From: Sphingomonas sp. AP4-R1
GTDB lineage: Bacteria; Pseudomonadota; Alphaproteobacteria; Sphingomonadales; Sphingomonadaceae
NCBI RefSeq assembly: GCF_013113735.1
Contig: NZ_CP053346.1
Span: forward strand, 2,742,001 to 2,806,000
Direction: 5' to 3'
DNA length: 64,000 bases
Shown: positions 55,561 to 64,000 of the stretch, in pieces
How the letters are laid out: each line of letters starts with the position of its first letter
Numbering within the stretch: the first letter of the stretch is position 1
The notes under the pieces: model-generated
Seen by the model: only the letters and a program-made list of their open reading frames with translations
Databases searched by the model: none
What the model was told of the DNA's origin: nothing
Made by a program: the position numbers and the translations under genes

Positions 55561-57291
55561 ATGACGATCAGGCGGCGCGATCTTCTGCGCCACGGGGCGG
55601 GTGCCGTAGGTGCCCTCGGCGCGGCGGGGCTCCTGCCGTTCTGGGCGTCGTCGTTCGCGCATGGCGTGCAGGCCGCGCCCGACACGCTGACCGGGACCGA
55701 TATCCTGCTGCGCGCCGAGCATGGCAGCTGGGCGATCGACGGGCGGCATGGCCATGCGACGATGCTCAACGGCACCGTGCCGGGTCCGCTGATCCGGCTG
55801 CGCGAGGGCGACGATGTCCGCCTGACGATCGACAACCGGCTGGACGAGGACACCTCGGTCCACTGGCACGGTCTGCTGGTGCCGCCGGAATTTGACGGCG
55901 TGCCCGGCGTGAGCTTTCCGGGCATCAGGCCGGGCGAGCGCTTCACCTATCGCTTCCCGCTGATCCAGTCCGGCACCTATTGGTATCACAGCCATTCCGG
56001 CCTGCAGGAGCAGATCGGGCTGTTCGGCCCGCTGATCATCGATCCCAAGGGCCCCGATCCGATCGCGTCCGATCGCGAGCATGTGATCCTGCTGTCCGAC
56101 TGGAGCTTCCTCCACCCGCACAGGCTGCTGATGAAGCTGAAGCAGCAGAGCGGCTATTTCAACCGCCAGAAGCAGACACTGGCCGGATTGGCCTCGGGGC
56201 GGGACCAGCCCGCAAAGGATCGGCTCGACTGGGGGCGGATGCGGATGGACCCGACCGACATTTCGGACGTGACCGGCTCCACCTACACCTTCCTCGTCAA
56301 CGGCCATGGCCCGGCCGACACCTGGACCGGCCTGTTCCGGCCCGGCGAGCGGGTGCGGCTGCGCATCATCAATGCGGCGGCGATGACGGTGTTCAACGTG
56401 CGCCTGCCGGGCCTGAAGGTGACGGTGGTGGCGGCCGATGGCCAGCCCGTGCGCCCCGTCACGGTCGACGAATTGCAGATCGCCAATGCCGAAACCTATG
56501 ACGTGATCGTCACGCCCGACGAGGACAAGGCCTATGCGCTGGTGGCGGAGGCGGTCGACCGCTCCGGCATCGCGCGGGCGACGCTGGCGCCGCGTGCCGG
56601 GATGGTCGCCCCGCTGCCCCCGCGTCGCCGCCGCCCGCTCGCCACGATGCGCGACATGGGCATGGATATGGGCGGCATGTCCATGAAGGAGATGGGGGAC
56701 ATGGGTGGCATGTCGATGGCGATGCGCGACCAACGCAACGCGCCGTCCGTGCCGCTCAACCCCGGCGTCCAGACGATCGCCCCGATGCCGGCCGATCGCA
56801 CCGGCGATCCGGGGCAGGGGCTGATCGGGCTCGACCACAAGGTGCTCGCCTATCAGGATCTCGTCGCGCTCGTCCCCAATCCGGATGCGCGCGCGCCCTC
56901 GCGATCGATGGAGATCCACCTCACCGGCAATATGGAACGCTATATGTGGGCGTTCGACGGGAAGGCCTTCAGCGCCGTGACCGCGCCGATCCCGTTTCGA
57001 GAAAACGAGCGGGTGCGCGTCACGCTCGTCAACGATACGATGATGACGCACCCTATCCACCTGCACGGCCATTTCTTCGAGCTGGTGACGGGCAAGGGCG
57101 ATCATGCTCCGCGCAAACATACGGTGGCGGTGCTGCCCGGCGGCAAGGTGACGTTCGATCTGACCGCGAATGCGGTGGGCGACTGGGCATTCCACTGCCA
57201 CATGTTGCTCCACATGCATGCCGGCATGTTTCAGGTGGTGGGCGTGCGGCCCGATCCGGCCCCTGAATCTGCCGGCGAGGCGAGCGCGTGA
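55561..57291 (+). CDS. copA: Multicopper oxidase CopA (copper resistance)
   Basis: A 576-residue periplasmic oxidase, probably turning Cu(I) into less toxic Cu(II). The Tat signal is MTIRRRDLLRHGAG. Copper-binding motifs are present in order: HWHG and YWYHSHSG (about residues 105-150), HPIHLHGH (about 497) and HCHMLLHMHAGM (about 540). A Met-rich insert (DMGMDMGGMSMKEMGDMGGM, about 365-385) is typical for CopA/PcoA. The start ATG 55561 has GGAGAAG just upstream. CopB follows with a four-base overlap. Confidence 0.96.
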   Translation: MTIRRRDLLRHGAGAVGALGAAGLLPFWASSFAHGVQAAPDTLTGTDILLRAEHGSWAIDGRHGHATMLNGTVPGPLIRLREGDDVRLTIDNRLDEDTSVHWHGLLVPPEFDGVPGVSFPGIRPGERFTYRFPLIQSGTYWYHSHSGLQEQIGLFGPLIIDPKGPDPIASDREHVILLSDWSFLHPHRLLMKLKQQSGYFNRQKQTLAGLASGRDQPAKDRLDWGRMRMDPTDISDVTGSTYTFLVNGHGPADTWTGLFRPGERVRLRIINAAAMTVFNVRLPGLKVTVVAADGQPVRPVTVDELQIANAETYDVIVTPDEDKAYALVAEAVDRSGIARATLAPRAGMVAPLPPRRRRPLATMRDMGMDMGGMSMKEMGDMGGMSMAMRDQRNAPSVPLNPGVQTIAPMPADRTGDPGQGLIGLDHKVLAYQDLVALVPNPDARAPSRSMEIHLTGNMERYMWAFDGKAFSAVTAPIPFRENERVRVTLVNDTMMTHPIHLHGHFFELVTGKGDHAPRKHTVAVLPGGKVTFDLTANAVGDWAFHCHMLLHMHAGMFQVVGVRPDPAPESAGEASA

Positions 57292-58166
57292 TCGCTCTGC
57301 TCCTCGCCGCAGCGCTCGCCGCCGATCCGCAGGCGCATGATCATCACGCGATGGACATGCCGATGCCGGTGACCGCGCCCGCCTCTGAACGGGCGGCCAC
57401 GCCATCGCAGCCGGCCGAGGTGCCGGTGGGCGATGCGCCGCCGCCGAAGGCTCCCGCCGATCACTATGCCGATCGCACCTACGATCCCGCCGCGATGGCG
57501 GCGGCGCGCGATCTGCTCCGGCGCGAGCATGGCGGCGGCACCTATTCGCTCGTCTCGCTGCCGATCGCGGAATGGCGGCAGGGCAAGGGGCGCGAGTCCT
57601 TCCGCTGGAATGGCGAGGCCTGGTATGGCAGCGATGTTCGGCGCGCCGTGTTCAAGACGGAAGGCGAGGCCGAGCGCGGCCGCGCCCCGGACGAGGCGGA
57701 GGTCCAGCTTCTCGCCTCGCGGCCGATCGACGCCTATTGGGATCTGCAGGCCGGTGTGCGGCAGGATGTGGGGCGCGGCGCGAAGCGGACCTATGCGACC
57801 GTCGCCGTGGAAGGACTGGCGCCTTACTGGTTCGATGTCGAGGCGGCCTTGTTCCTGTCGACGCGGGGCGATCTGCTGGGGCGGGTGGAGGCCTCCTACG
57901 ACCAGCGCCTGACCCAATATGCGATCCTGCAGCCCCGGATCGAACTGGAAGCGGCCGCGCAGGACGTGCGCCGCAGCGGCATCGGCCGGGGCCTGAGCGA
58001 CGTGAAGGCCGACCTGCGGCTGCGTTACACGATCGTCCCCGAATTCGCGCCTTATGTGGGCGTGGGCTATGAAACGAGGGTGGGCCGCACGCGTCGCTTC
58101 GCCGAGCAGGCGGGGGAGAAAGCGCGCGGCACCTATCTGCTGGTCGGCATCGCCAGCTTCTTCTGA
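57288..58166 (+). CDS. copB: Copper resistance outer-membrane protein CopB
   Basis: A 292-residue outer-membrane protein. The short signal (IALLLAAALAADPQ) leads into a His/Met-rich segment (HDHHAMDMPMP) able to bind copper. The CopB core follows: ESFRWNGEAWYG, VQLLASRPIDAYWDLQAGVRQD, GLAPYWFDVEAALFLS and ending YLLVGIASFF, consistent with a beta-barrel. It works with CopA in copper tolerance. The GTG start overlaps the copA stop by four bases, so the two are co-translated. Confidence 0.95.
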   Translation: MIALLLAAALAADPQAHDHHAMDMPMPVTAPASERAATPSQPAEVPVGDAPPPKAPADHYADRTYDPAAMAAARDLLRREHGGGTYSLVSLPIAEWRQGKGRESFRWNGEAWYGSDVRRAVFKTEGEAERGRAPDEAEVQLLASRPIDAYWDLQAGVRQDVGRGAKRTYATVAVEGLAPYWFDVEAALFLSTRGDLLGRVEASYDQRLTQYAILQPRIELEAAAQDVRRSGIGRGLSDVKADLRLRYTIVPEFAPYVGVGYETRVGRTRRFAEQAGEKARGTYLLVGIASFF

Positions 58167-58202
58167 GGCAAAGTCAGCGACGCCCGCCCGGATCGTGCAC
58201 GC

Positions 58203-59336
58203 CTAGGGGCGATGCGCGAGGCGAAACCGATGCGCGAAGCGATTGCAGGGCACTTCCACGAGCTTGAAGCTGGAAAAAGCCACTGCGGTGGAGGCCGCCA
58301 GCGTCAGAATGACGAAGAGCGGCTCCGGAAGATAGGCGAGCCCGGACTGGCGCATGCCATAATAGCACAGGGCGAGGACCGGCATGTGAAACAGATAGAA
58401 ACTGTAGCTGATGTCGCCGAAGAATTTGCCGGTGCGGGAGTGGCCAAGATACTGAAGGCCGCCAAAGAACAGGACGAAGGCGAGCGAATAGGATCCGAGG
58501 GCGCGGACGGAATGCACATCGAGCCCGGCCCTCGCCTTCAGGATCGTATAGGCTGCGAGGAAGGCCAGGATGGCGGCAAAGAAGGCCTTCAGATCCAGCG
58601 GCATGCTTCCGATGAAGCCGGTTTGCCGCCCCTCTCTGGAATCCCAATATTGCCGGGTTCGCGCTCCGGCGAACATGATCGACAGGTGGAGCAGGCCCAG
58701 GAAGACCTTGTCCTCCGAAAGCGAGGCGGCGTGATGCGTAACCGTCATGATCGCCGCATAGGCGAGGCTTGAGAAAAAGAGAAAGAATGCCATCGCCATG
58801 TAGGCATGGCTGTTCTTGTACGCGACTTTGTAGATCGCGCTTATCATGAGATAGAAGATGATCTCGATCTGCAAAGTCCAGAATACGCCGATCGCATCGT
58901 TATATCCGAGCAGATTTTGGAACATGGTGGCGTTGGCGGCGATCTGTTGGGCGTGCAGATGATTCGCCATGTTCGATATGTCGGGTATTTTTGTGATGGC
59001 GATCACAGAGGCGACGGCCAATGCGAGCCAATAGGCCGGATACAAACGGAAAAGACGGTGGATCCAGAACAGCCGGATGCCCTCGATCGTGGGAGTCCGG
59101 ATCGCTCGGGCGATCACAAATCCGCTGATGAGAAAGAAGATGACGACCCCGATCCGCCCGAAATCGATCACTTCCGCGAAGATGGGATCGTCGCCCATGC
59201 CGTTCGAATAGGATTTCAGGCAGTGGTGGAGAAACACCAGCAGGACGGCGGTGCCGCGCAGCGTATCCAGTTGAAGGATGCGGGCGCCGGCTTTTCGGGT
59301 TTGCAAATCCGCTCGCAGACTTTCCTCGACACCCAT
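58203..59336 (-). CDS. Acyltransferase 3 family membrane protein
   Basis: A 377-residue integral membrane acyltransferase (OafA/NodX type) with about ten helices. It has LDTLRGTAVLLVFLHHC with the catalytic His, RIGVVIFFLISGFVIARA, RLFRLYPAYWLAL and FWTLQIEIIFYL, all typical. Such enzymes acetylate or succinylate sugars of lipopolysaccharide or exopolysaccharide. The ATG at 59336 has GGGAGGGG upstream; the longer ATG at 59405 is not supported. It is convergent with the copper operon and stands alone. Confidence 0.92.
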   Translation of the reverse strand: MGVEESLRADLQTRKAGARILQLDTLRGTAVLLVFLHHCLKSYSNGMGDDPIFAEVIDFGRIGVVIFFLISGFVIARAIRTPTIEGIRLFWIHRLFRLYPAYWLALAVASVIAITKIPDISNMANHLHAQQIAANATMFQNLLGYNDAIGVFWTLQIEIIFYLMISAIYKVAYKNSHAYMAMAFFLFFSSLAYAAIMTVTHHAASLSEDKVFLGLLHLSIMFAGARTRQYWDSREGRQTGFIGSMPLDLKAFFAAILAFLAAYTILKARAGLDVHSVRALGSYSLAFVLFFGGLQYLGHSRTGKFFGDISYSFYLFHMPVLALCYYGMRQSGLAYLPEPLFVILTLAASTAVAFSSFKLVEVPCNRFAHRFRLAHRP

Positions 59337-59596
59337 GGCACGCCCCTCCCAATCCGTCCCAAGGGCGCTTCGAAAGCGCCGCAATCGATCCCATGTTGCC
59401 CGCATCGGCCCTTAGGGGCAATCCCGGCGGCCGGGCGCTGGCCCCCGGAAATCTGTGGCGGAGAGGGGGGGGCTGCGCAAACCAGCGTTTGCCGGGCTTG
59501 CTGGGGAAGGCCACGCATTACCGATGCATCAAGATCGCATCAGGAACGAAGCGCCGGGCCGCCCTCGGAAATCGTCGCAGATGCGAACCTGGACGC

Positions 59597-59633
59597 AAAA
59601 TCCGTCTGAATTCAACGATTTCAGACGGATTTT
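59597..59633 (-). terminator. Strong terminator after tRNA-Pro
   Basis: A perfect 14-bp inverted repeat, AAAATCCGTCTGAA (59597-59610) with TTCAGACGGATTTT (59620-59633), loop of nine bases. Read on the minus strand it begins shortly after the tRNA 3' end and closes with TTTT. Confidence 0.8.
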
Positions 59634-59638
59634 TGCGA

Positions 59639-59715
59639 TGGTCGGGGAGAGAGGATTCGAACCTCCGGCCCCTGCCTCCCGAAGACAGTGCTCTACCAGG
59701 CTGAGCTACTCCCCG
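59639..59715 (-). tRNA. trnP(cgg): tRNA-Pro(CGG)
   Basis: A 77-base cloverleaf with encoded CCA. The acceptor stem CGGGGAG pairs with CTCCCCG. The anticodon loop is TTCGGGA, anticodon CGG, on a CTGTC/GGCAG stem. The T loop is TTCGAAT. The D arm is GCTCAGCCTGGTAGAGC. A C1-G72 pair suits proline tRNA. Confidence 0.95.
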
Positions 59716-59855
59716 ACGGAGTCCGAAACCCGTAAATGCCTGTGGGTCAGGCGGGTCCGGCGAGCCAAGATGGCGCCCTTTAGCGACCACCTTTCGCGGC
59801 GGCAAGGCCCTAATCCGCATTGGCGCGACGGAAGCGTCATTCCCTGGGGATAAGC

Positions 59856-60432
59856 CTAGAAGCGATAGCCCAGCCGTGCCTGGACGAGCGCGGTGCCGCG
59901 CACCCTGTCGGCGCCCCGTATGTCGGGCAGGGAGGTGCGGGCGAGCCCGGCGATGGGCGTGGTGAGCAGACGGCTGCGGAGCAGCATCCCGCCTTCCAGC
60001 GCGAAATTCAGCCCGCGCACCGGGCTCTTGCCGTAGCCGAGCATCAGAGCGGGCGCGAATTTGCGGACGATCCGGCGGCCGCTCAGCGATTCGAGGCCGC
60101 CGACGAAGCTCATGCCCCGGACCGATCCGGCGTGCAGCGAGGTCCAGTTGCGCGCGCCGCCGCGATCCGGGCGATCACGGGCCGAGAGACTGAAGCCCTC
60201 CCCGAACGGCGCCAGCGCGATCATCCCGCCGCCGGCATGGAGCAAGGCGTCGGTCTGGTCGATCAGTCCGAAGGCGCGGCAGCAACGAAGCGTAGAGGCG
60301 CGGGCTCGGCGAGGATCGGTCGGTCAGCAGGCGATCGAGCGACGTCGCCTCCGGTGCCGCTGCCGGGGCAGGGGAGGGCGCGAAGAACAGTGCCCCCGCA
60401 CCGATCCCCGAGCCGATCGCGCTCCTGATCAT
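59856..60432 (-). pseudogene. Outer-membrane-type beta protein with apparent frameshift
   Basis: The start (60432) reads MIRSAIGSGIGAGALFFAPS with signal-like character and continues in frame to about PSPRLYAS. The likely continuation, CCRAFGLIDQTDALLHAGGG, lies in another frame and runs to 59856 with alternating beta-strand pattern (GFSLSARDRP, SFVGGLESLSG, ALVQARLGYRF). One extra T near 60289 would explain the shift. The 3' end in an aromatic residue after a beta strand fits an outer-membrane barrel. Family not recognised; real pseudogene or sequence error cannot be told apart. Confidence 0.6.
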
Positions 60433-60601
60433 GCCGTGTCCCCCCGGACGTCCATTGCGAACCACCCGGGACAGACTCTATCGCGCCTTTCGGTGAAACT
60501 TGCGCCACATTATGATGACAACTCGTTGAATCCCGTGGGTTCCTATGGGTTTACGGATCGTTACTGGTTTGATCCCGGGCCTTGCGGTAGGCTTGCGCAT
60601 C

Positions 60602-61177
60602 GTGAGTTGGCTCGAGATCACTGCCGCCACCCTCGGGGTGATCAACATGGTGCTGCTCGTCCGCCGCAGCATCTGGAATTATGCGTTCGGCATCGCGATG
60701 GTGGCGATGTACGTGCCGATCTTCTTCCAGCAGCGGCTCTATAGCGACGCGCTGCTCCAGATCTTCTTCATCGTCGTCCAGCTCTACGGCTGGTGGGAAT
60801 GGCGCCGGTCATCCGGCCGCGCGGGCGAGGTGGTGGTCGAAAGGCTCGGCTGGCGCGCGCGCACCGTGTGGGCGGCCTGCGGGACCGTCGCCTGGTTCGC
60901 CTGGAGCAGCATGATGCATCGCTATACGGACGCGGTGAATCCCTATTGGGACGGTGCCGTCGCGGCGATGAGCGTGGCCGCGCAGATGCTGCAGGCGCGC
61001 CGTCTGGTCGAGACATGGCCGTTGTGGGTGACGGTCGATGTCGTGGCGATCGCGCTTTACTGGAGCCGGGACTTGAGGGTGACGGCCTTGCTCTACGTCT
61101 TGTTTCTGCTCATGTCGGTGTGGGGGTGGCTCGCCTGGCTGCGGGCGGAGCGTGGGAACAAGGACATGCGGGCGTGA
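60602..61177 (+). CDS. pnuC: Nicotinamide riboside/mononucleotide transporter PnuC
   Basis: A 191-residue integral membrane carrier of about seven helices. The family motifs are visible: SWLEITAATLGVINMVLLVR, RSIWNYAFGIAMVAMYVPIF with the WNYPFG-like part, YSDALLQIFFIVVQLYGWWEW with substrate-binding W residues, and VTVDVVAIALYWSRDL. It brings a nicotinamide nucleoside into the cell. The GTG at 60602 fits homolog length; an ATG at 60545 adds 19 residues. The NadR-like gene starts 13 bases after its stop, so transport and phosphorylation are linked. Confidence 0.93.
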   Translation: MSWLEITAATLGVINMVLLVRRSIWNYAFGIAMVAMYVPIFFQQRLYSDALLQIFFIVVQLYGWWEWRRSSGRAGEVVVERLGWRARTVWAACGTVAWFAWSSMMHRYTDAVNPYWDGAVAAMSVAAQMLQARRLVETWPLWVTVDVVAIALYWSRDLRVTALLYVLFLLMSVWGWLAWLRAERGNKDMRA

Positions 61178-61190
61178 GGGTGACGGGGGC

Positions 61191-62141
61191 GTGACGCACG
61201 GCCTGATCTTCGGTCGCTTCGATCCGCCGCACGAGGGGCAGATCATGCTGGCGCGGACGGCGCGCGAGCTGGTCGATCGCCTGACGATCGTGGCGCTGGG
61301 AGAGCCGGGCGGCACGGTGCCGCTGGGCCTGCGCGTCGCGTGGCTGAAGGAATTGCTGCCGCAGGTGGATGTGGTCGCGCTCGATTTGCCCGAAGGGCCG
61401 CCGCGCGCGGCGGGCTTCGCCGATCTGCTGCGATCGATCGTGGCCGAGCCGATCGACGTGATGTTCGCCGGCAGCAGCCAGGGCGAGGCCACGGCCGCCC
61501 GTCTGGGCGCGCGCTTCGTCGAGCTGGATCACGACCAGCGCGTGGTGCCGATTTCCGGCGCCGAGATACGCGAGGATCCGTTCGCGGCGTGGGGCTTCCT
61601 GCCGCCGCCGGTGAAGCCTTATTTCGCCAAGACGATCTGCCTGCACGGGCCGGAAAGCACGGGCAAATCCACGCTGGCGCCGCGCCTCGCGCGCCATTTC
61701 GAAACGCTCTATCTGCCCGAATATGGGCGCACCTATTGCGAGGCGTTCGGCCTGGCGCTGACGATGGCCGATCTGCTGGCGATCGGGCGCACCCACGCGG
61801 CGATGACGCGGGCGACCCTGCGCGTGTGCAACCGCCGCCTGATCCTTGATACCGATCCGCTGATGACGGCGGCTTGGGCCGAGATGCTGTTCGAGCGCAG
61901 CGATCCCTGGTTCGACAGCTTCGACGAGACGGCCGATCTGTACCTGCTGCTGGATATCGACATGCCGTGGGTGGACGATGGCACGCGCTTCTTCGGCGAT
62001 GCCGAGCGGCGGCGGAAATTCTTCGATTGCTCGCGCGATCAGCTGGAGCGGCGCGGCCTGCCCTATGCGATCGTCTCCGGCGCGCCGGAGGAACGGTTCG
62101 AACGATCTTTGGCGGCGATCCGCGAGGCCGGGCTGGGCTGA
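61191..62141 (+). CDS. NadR-like nicotinamide-nucleoside kinase/adenylyltransferase
   Basis: A 316-residue two-domain enzyme for NAD salvage. The N-terminal nucleotidyltransferase-like domain starts THGLIFGRFDPPHEGQIMLA with an ISGAEIRED motif near residue 125. The C-terminal kinase domain has the Walker A GPESTGKST (residues 153-161) and RRLILDTDPLMTAAWAEML, like ribosylnicotinamide kinase. No DNA-binding domain precedes them, unlike E. coli NadR. The usual catalytic HxGH is HEGQ here, so the adenylyltransferase part may be weak or changed. GTG start. It follows pnuC closely. Confidence 0.88.
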   Translation: MTHGLIFGRFDPPHEGQIMLARTARELVDRLTIVALGEPGGTVPLGLRVAWLKELLPQVDVVALDLPEGPPRAAGFADLLRSIVAEPIDVMFAGSSQGEATAARLGARFVELDHDQRVVPISGAEIREDPFAAWGFLPPPVKPYFAKTICLHGPESTGKSTLAPRLARHFETLYLPEYGRTYCEAFGLALTMADLLAIGRTHAAMTRATLRVCNRRLILDTDPLMTAAWAEMLFERSDPWFDSFDETADLYLLLDIDMPWVDDGTRFFGDAERRRKFFDCSRDQLERRGLPYAIVSGAPEERFERSLAAIREAGLG

Positions 62142-62471
62142 GACGAGGCTGCGCGGACGCCGAAAGTCACACGAAGGTCACGCCTCCACGTGCCCGTGCG
62201 TGAAGGTCGCCACAGCGCGGGCGGCAGACGCGAAATCGGAATGGACGGGGGCATGAGGTCCGACTCTTTGGCGGGTGGCGGACCGACTAAGTGTCACGGC
62301 AAATCCTGCATCGCAAAGGGCGGCGCGGGCTCTTGAGGACCGGCTGCTTCACGTGGCCGCGCAAGAGGATTGGTTTCACGCAGAGGCGCAGAGACGCGGA
62401 GAGAAAAGTGGGAGGGGGCTGCTTTCTGGTGGAAAGCGGACTGTCTGCTGGCGAGCGGGAAATGCAACGAG
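62142..62471. other. Gene-poor stretch of 330 bases with repeat-like sequence
   Basis: No gene is supported. Around 62377-62400 it carries the sequence ACGCAGAGGCGCAGAGACGC, of a kind often found as an intergenic repeat. Nothing else is recognisable. Confidence 0.5.
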
Positions 62472-62750
62472 CTATGCTTCCGCGTAGCCATACGAAAGCT
62501 GCACTTCGCCGCTTCTGATCTCGACATTGAAAACCCCATCGAGCGTCGCGTGGCGCGGCGAGAGATAGGCAGTCGCTCCGGAAAACTCGTGTTCTCCCAA
62601 CACGATCCCTTCCGTCGCGTTGGGAGTGTCACAGCCGAGCCGGAAAGGCTCTGGAACATCGCGGGTCGCGCCTTCAGCGTCCACCCACCCGTTGCCGTAG
62701 ATCGGGGTTATTTCACGGACCCAATTTATCATGCTCGACAGATGCGGCAT
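62472..62750 (-). CDS. Small hypothetical protein
   Basis: A frame of 92 residues (86 from an internal ATG). It has a balanced composition with no signal peptide: INWVREITPIYGNGWVDAEG, then EGIVLGEHEFSGATAYLSP and FNVEIRSGEVQLSYGYAEA. The alternating pattern suggests a beta-rich fold. I do not recognise the family. It lies close to the TPR gene on the same strand. It may be real because its composition is unlike the arginine-rich shadow frames around it, but evidence is thin. Confidence 0.45.
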   Translation of the reverse strand: MPHLSSMINWVREITPIYGNGWVDAEGATRDVPEPFRLGCDTPNATEGIVLGEHEFSGATAYLSPRHATLDGVFNVEIRSGEVQLSYGYAEA

Positions 62751-62813
62751 CCCCTAAATGTCCGCAACGGGGCGGGAGCCGCCATTCGCCTGCCTCCTCG
62801 GAAGCCCGGCCGG

Positions 62814-63956
62814 TCAGTTCGCCTTGGGCGGGCGGGTGCTGGCGTCGGTCAGGTCGACGATTTCGAGGCGGCCGGGGCCGGCGCGTCTCCGGATCAGGCT
62901 GCCCTTGGGCACCATGTAGGTCGCGCGCATCGTGAAGCGTTCGATCCGGTAGACTCCGGGGGCGGCGCTGTCTTCGTTCAGGCGGGCATAGCGGCGTGCG
63001 GTGATCTGGTTCAGCACCGGATTGGCCCAGGCGCGGGCGGGAGAGCCGCGCAGGATCTCGACCTCGTCGGTGTGGCCGTCCGGGCGGACCCAGAAGCCGA
63101 CATCGGCCCACTTGATCGGGTCGTTATCCGTGGAGCGTGTGTCGGTAGGATCGAACACGCCCAGTCTGCGCGCGCTATCCTGGGCCGCGGCATCCGCGCC
63201 CTGCTCATAGGGAGGCGCCCAGACGAGAACGGGTTTGTCCGCGGTGCCTTTGCCGCCCAGCGTATCGACGGCGCGGGTGATCTCGGCGTCGTTCGAATTG
63301 CGGATGGCGAGCCGCAGGCGGAGTGCCGGAAGGATCGCCTGAATGGCGGGATCCTGCGCGATGGGATCGCGGGCGATTTCCTCCAGCAGGTGGGCGGCGC
63401 GATCATGCTGATCCATCGAACTGGCCAGCCAGACGCGGCGCAGCGCCGCCGACAAAGCGATATTGGTCTGCCCCTGCTCCCGTGCCTTTCGCTCCGCCGC
63501 CTGATAGGCCGCATCGGCGTCGCGCGGACTCTGCAGCTTCACCCACATGTCGCCCAGCGCCAGCGCCGTATCGGTCACGGCGGGATCGTCTGCCGGGAGA
63601 TTGTCGCGCAGCGTCTGCACCTGATTGCTGACCGCGCGGCGATAGACGTCCTTGTCGCCCTCGTGCAGCGCGACCGTGGCATAGGCCTCGTAGATCGCGG
63701 CCACGGGGCGGGGATCGCTCCGGGCGAAGCGGCTGTTGCGATCCACCGCCTTCGACAGCGAAACCTTGGCCTTCATATAGTCGCCGTCGCGAAACAGCTT
63801 CTCGGCCCAGGCGATCGAGATCTGTGCATCGCGCAGCGGCGTGCAGCCGCCGGCGATGCATTCGGCATAGGCCTTATCCAGCGACTTGCCCGTCACCACG
63901 ATCTGCGGGGGAGCGGCGATGGCCTGGGCCAGAGCGAAGGCGAAAAGGGCGATCAT
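62814..63956 (-). CDS. Exported TPR protein with TonB-C-like end
   Basis: A 380-residue exported protein. The signal peptide is IALFAFALAQAIAA. The body (about residues 40-240) is helical with TPR-like units (WAEKLFRDGDYMKAKVSLSKA, AALRRVWLASSMDQHDRAAHLL). The C-terminus (about 290-350: DVGFWVRPDGHTDEVEILRGSP, WANPVLNQITARRYARL) resembles the TonB C-terminal domain seen in many sphingomonad periplasmic proteins. The ATG at 63956 sits right before the signal; an ATG at 63998 is at the window edge. The role is unknown. Confidence 0.85.
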   Translation of the reverse strand: MIALFAFALAQAIAAPPQIVVTGKSLDKAYAECIAGGCTPLRDAQISIAWAEKLFRDGDYMKAKVSLSKAVDRNSRFARSDPRPVAAIYEAYATVALHEGDKDVYRRAVSNQVQTLRDNLPADDPAVTDTALALGDMWVKLQSPRDADAAYQAAERKAREQGQTNIALSAALRRVWLASSMDQHDRAAHLLEEIARDPIAQDPAIQAILPALRLRLAIRNSNDAEITRAVDTLGGKGTADKPVLVWAPPYEQGADAAAQDSARRLGVFDPTDTRSTDNDPIKWADVGFWVRPDGHTDEVEILRGSPARAWANPVLNQITARRYARLNEDSAAPGVYRIERFTMRATYMVPKGSLIRRRAGPGRLEIVDLTDASTRPPKAN

Positions 63957-64000
63957 GCGCGCATCTGCATCGGGCAGCCTCCTGGCGGCGAGCCCCATCG

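Overview
This window looks like chromosomal DNA of an alphaproteobacterium of the order Sphingomonadales (Sphingomonas or a close relative). The reasons are high GC, a Sphingomonas-like GyrA, several TonB-dependent receptors, PEP-CTERM proteins, a FecI/FecR system, and intergenic palindromes of a style I associate with this group. The assignment is inference from protein style, not from a marker search.

Layout. (1) 1-7143 is core: gyrA (5' part, minus strand), a secreted repeat protein, trmL, a lipoprotein cytochrome c, an Lrp regulator, a histidine-kinase-like protein and a tRNA with anticodon CAU. (2) 7144-24247 looks accessory. It holds a frameshifted MFS exporter with an aldo/keto reductase, a LysR regulator, a flavin monooxygenase, an S9 peptidase, a GH31 glycosidase with a xyl-box-like operator, a winged-helix/TPR regulator, two PEP-CTERM proteins, a RES-Xre toxin-antitoxin pair and a deleted metallo-hydrolase. 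Its far end carries a copy of the tRNA 3' end next to GGGGTA repeats, which suggests an old tRNA-integrated island. (3) 24389-35814 is a glycan-use locus: GH39, MFS, enolase-superfamily dehydratase, dehydrogenase, TonB receptor and GH42 on the minus strand, facing a GntR/FadR regulator. The three central genes overlap by 4 bases, and a perfect 17-base palindrome lies between regulator and operon. (4) 36039-40383 holds a CPA1 antiporter, a DUF2252 protein and an MFS carrier. (5) 40521-47796 is a FecI-FecR-TonB receptor signalling set followed by a large autotransporter. (6) 47890-48070 is a nested palindromic element. (7) 48075-53036 has a GtrA-type glycosyltransferase facing a YdeP-type molybdoenzyme-fdhD-mobA operon. 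(8) 53531-58166 is a copper locus: a divergent CopC-like protein, a three-gene module matching CnrY-CnrX-CnrH in order and size, and copA-copB. (9) 58203-63956 has an acyltransferase, tRNA-Pro(CGG), a frameshifted outer-membrane-type protein, pnuC with a NadR-like enzyme for NAD salvage, and a TPR/TonB-C protein.

The most interesting items are the CnrYXH-type module placed in a copper locus, with all five CnrX metal ligands kept at a constant offset; the tRNA-bounded accessory block with an att-like distal end; the perfect FadR-type operator in front of the glycan operon; the xyl-box before GH31; the surface-signalling set upstream of an autotransporter; and the 181-bp nested palindrome.
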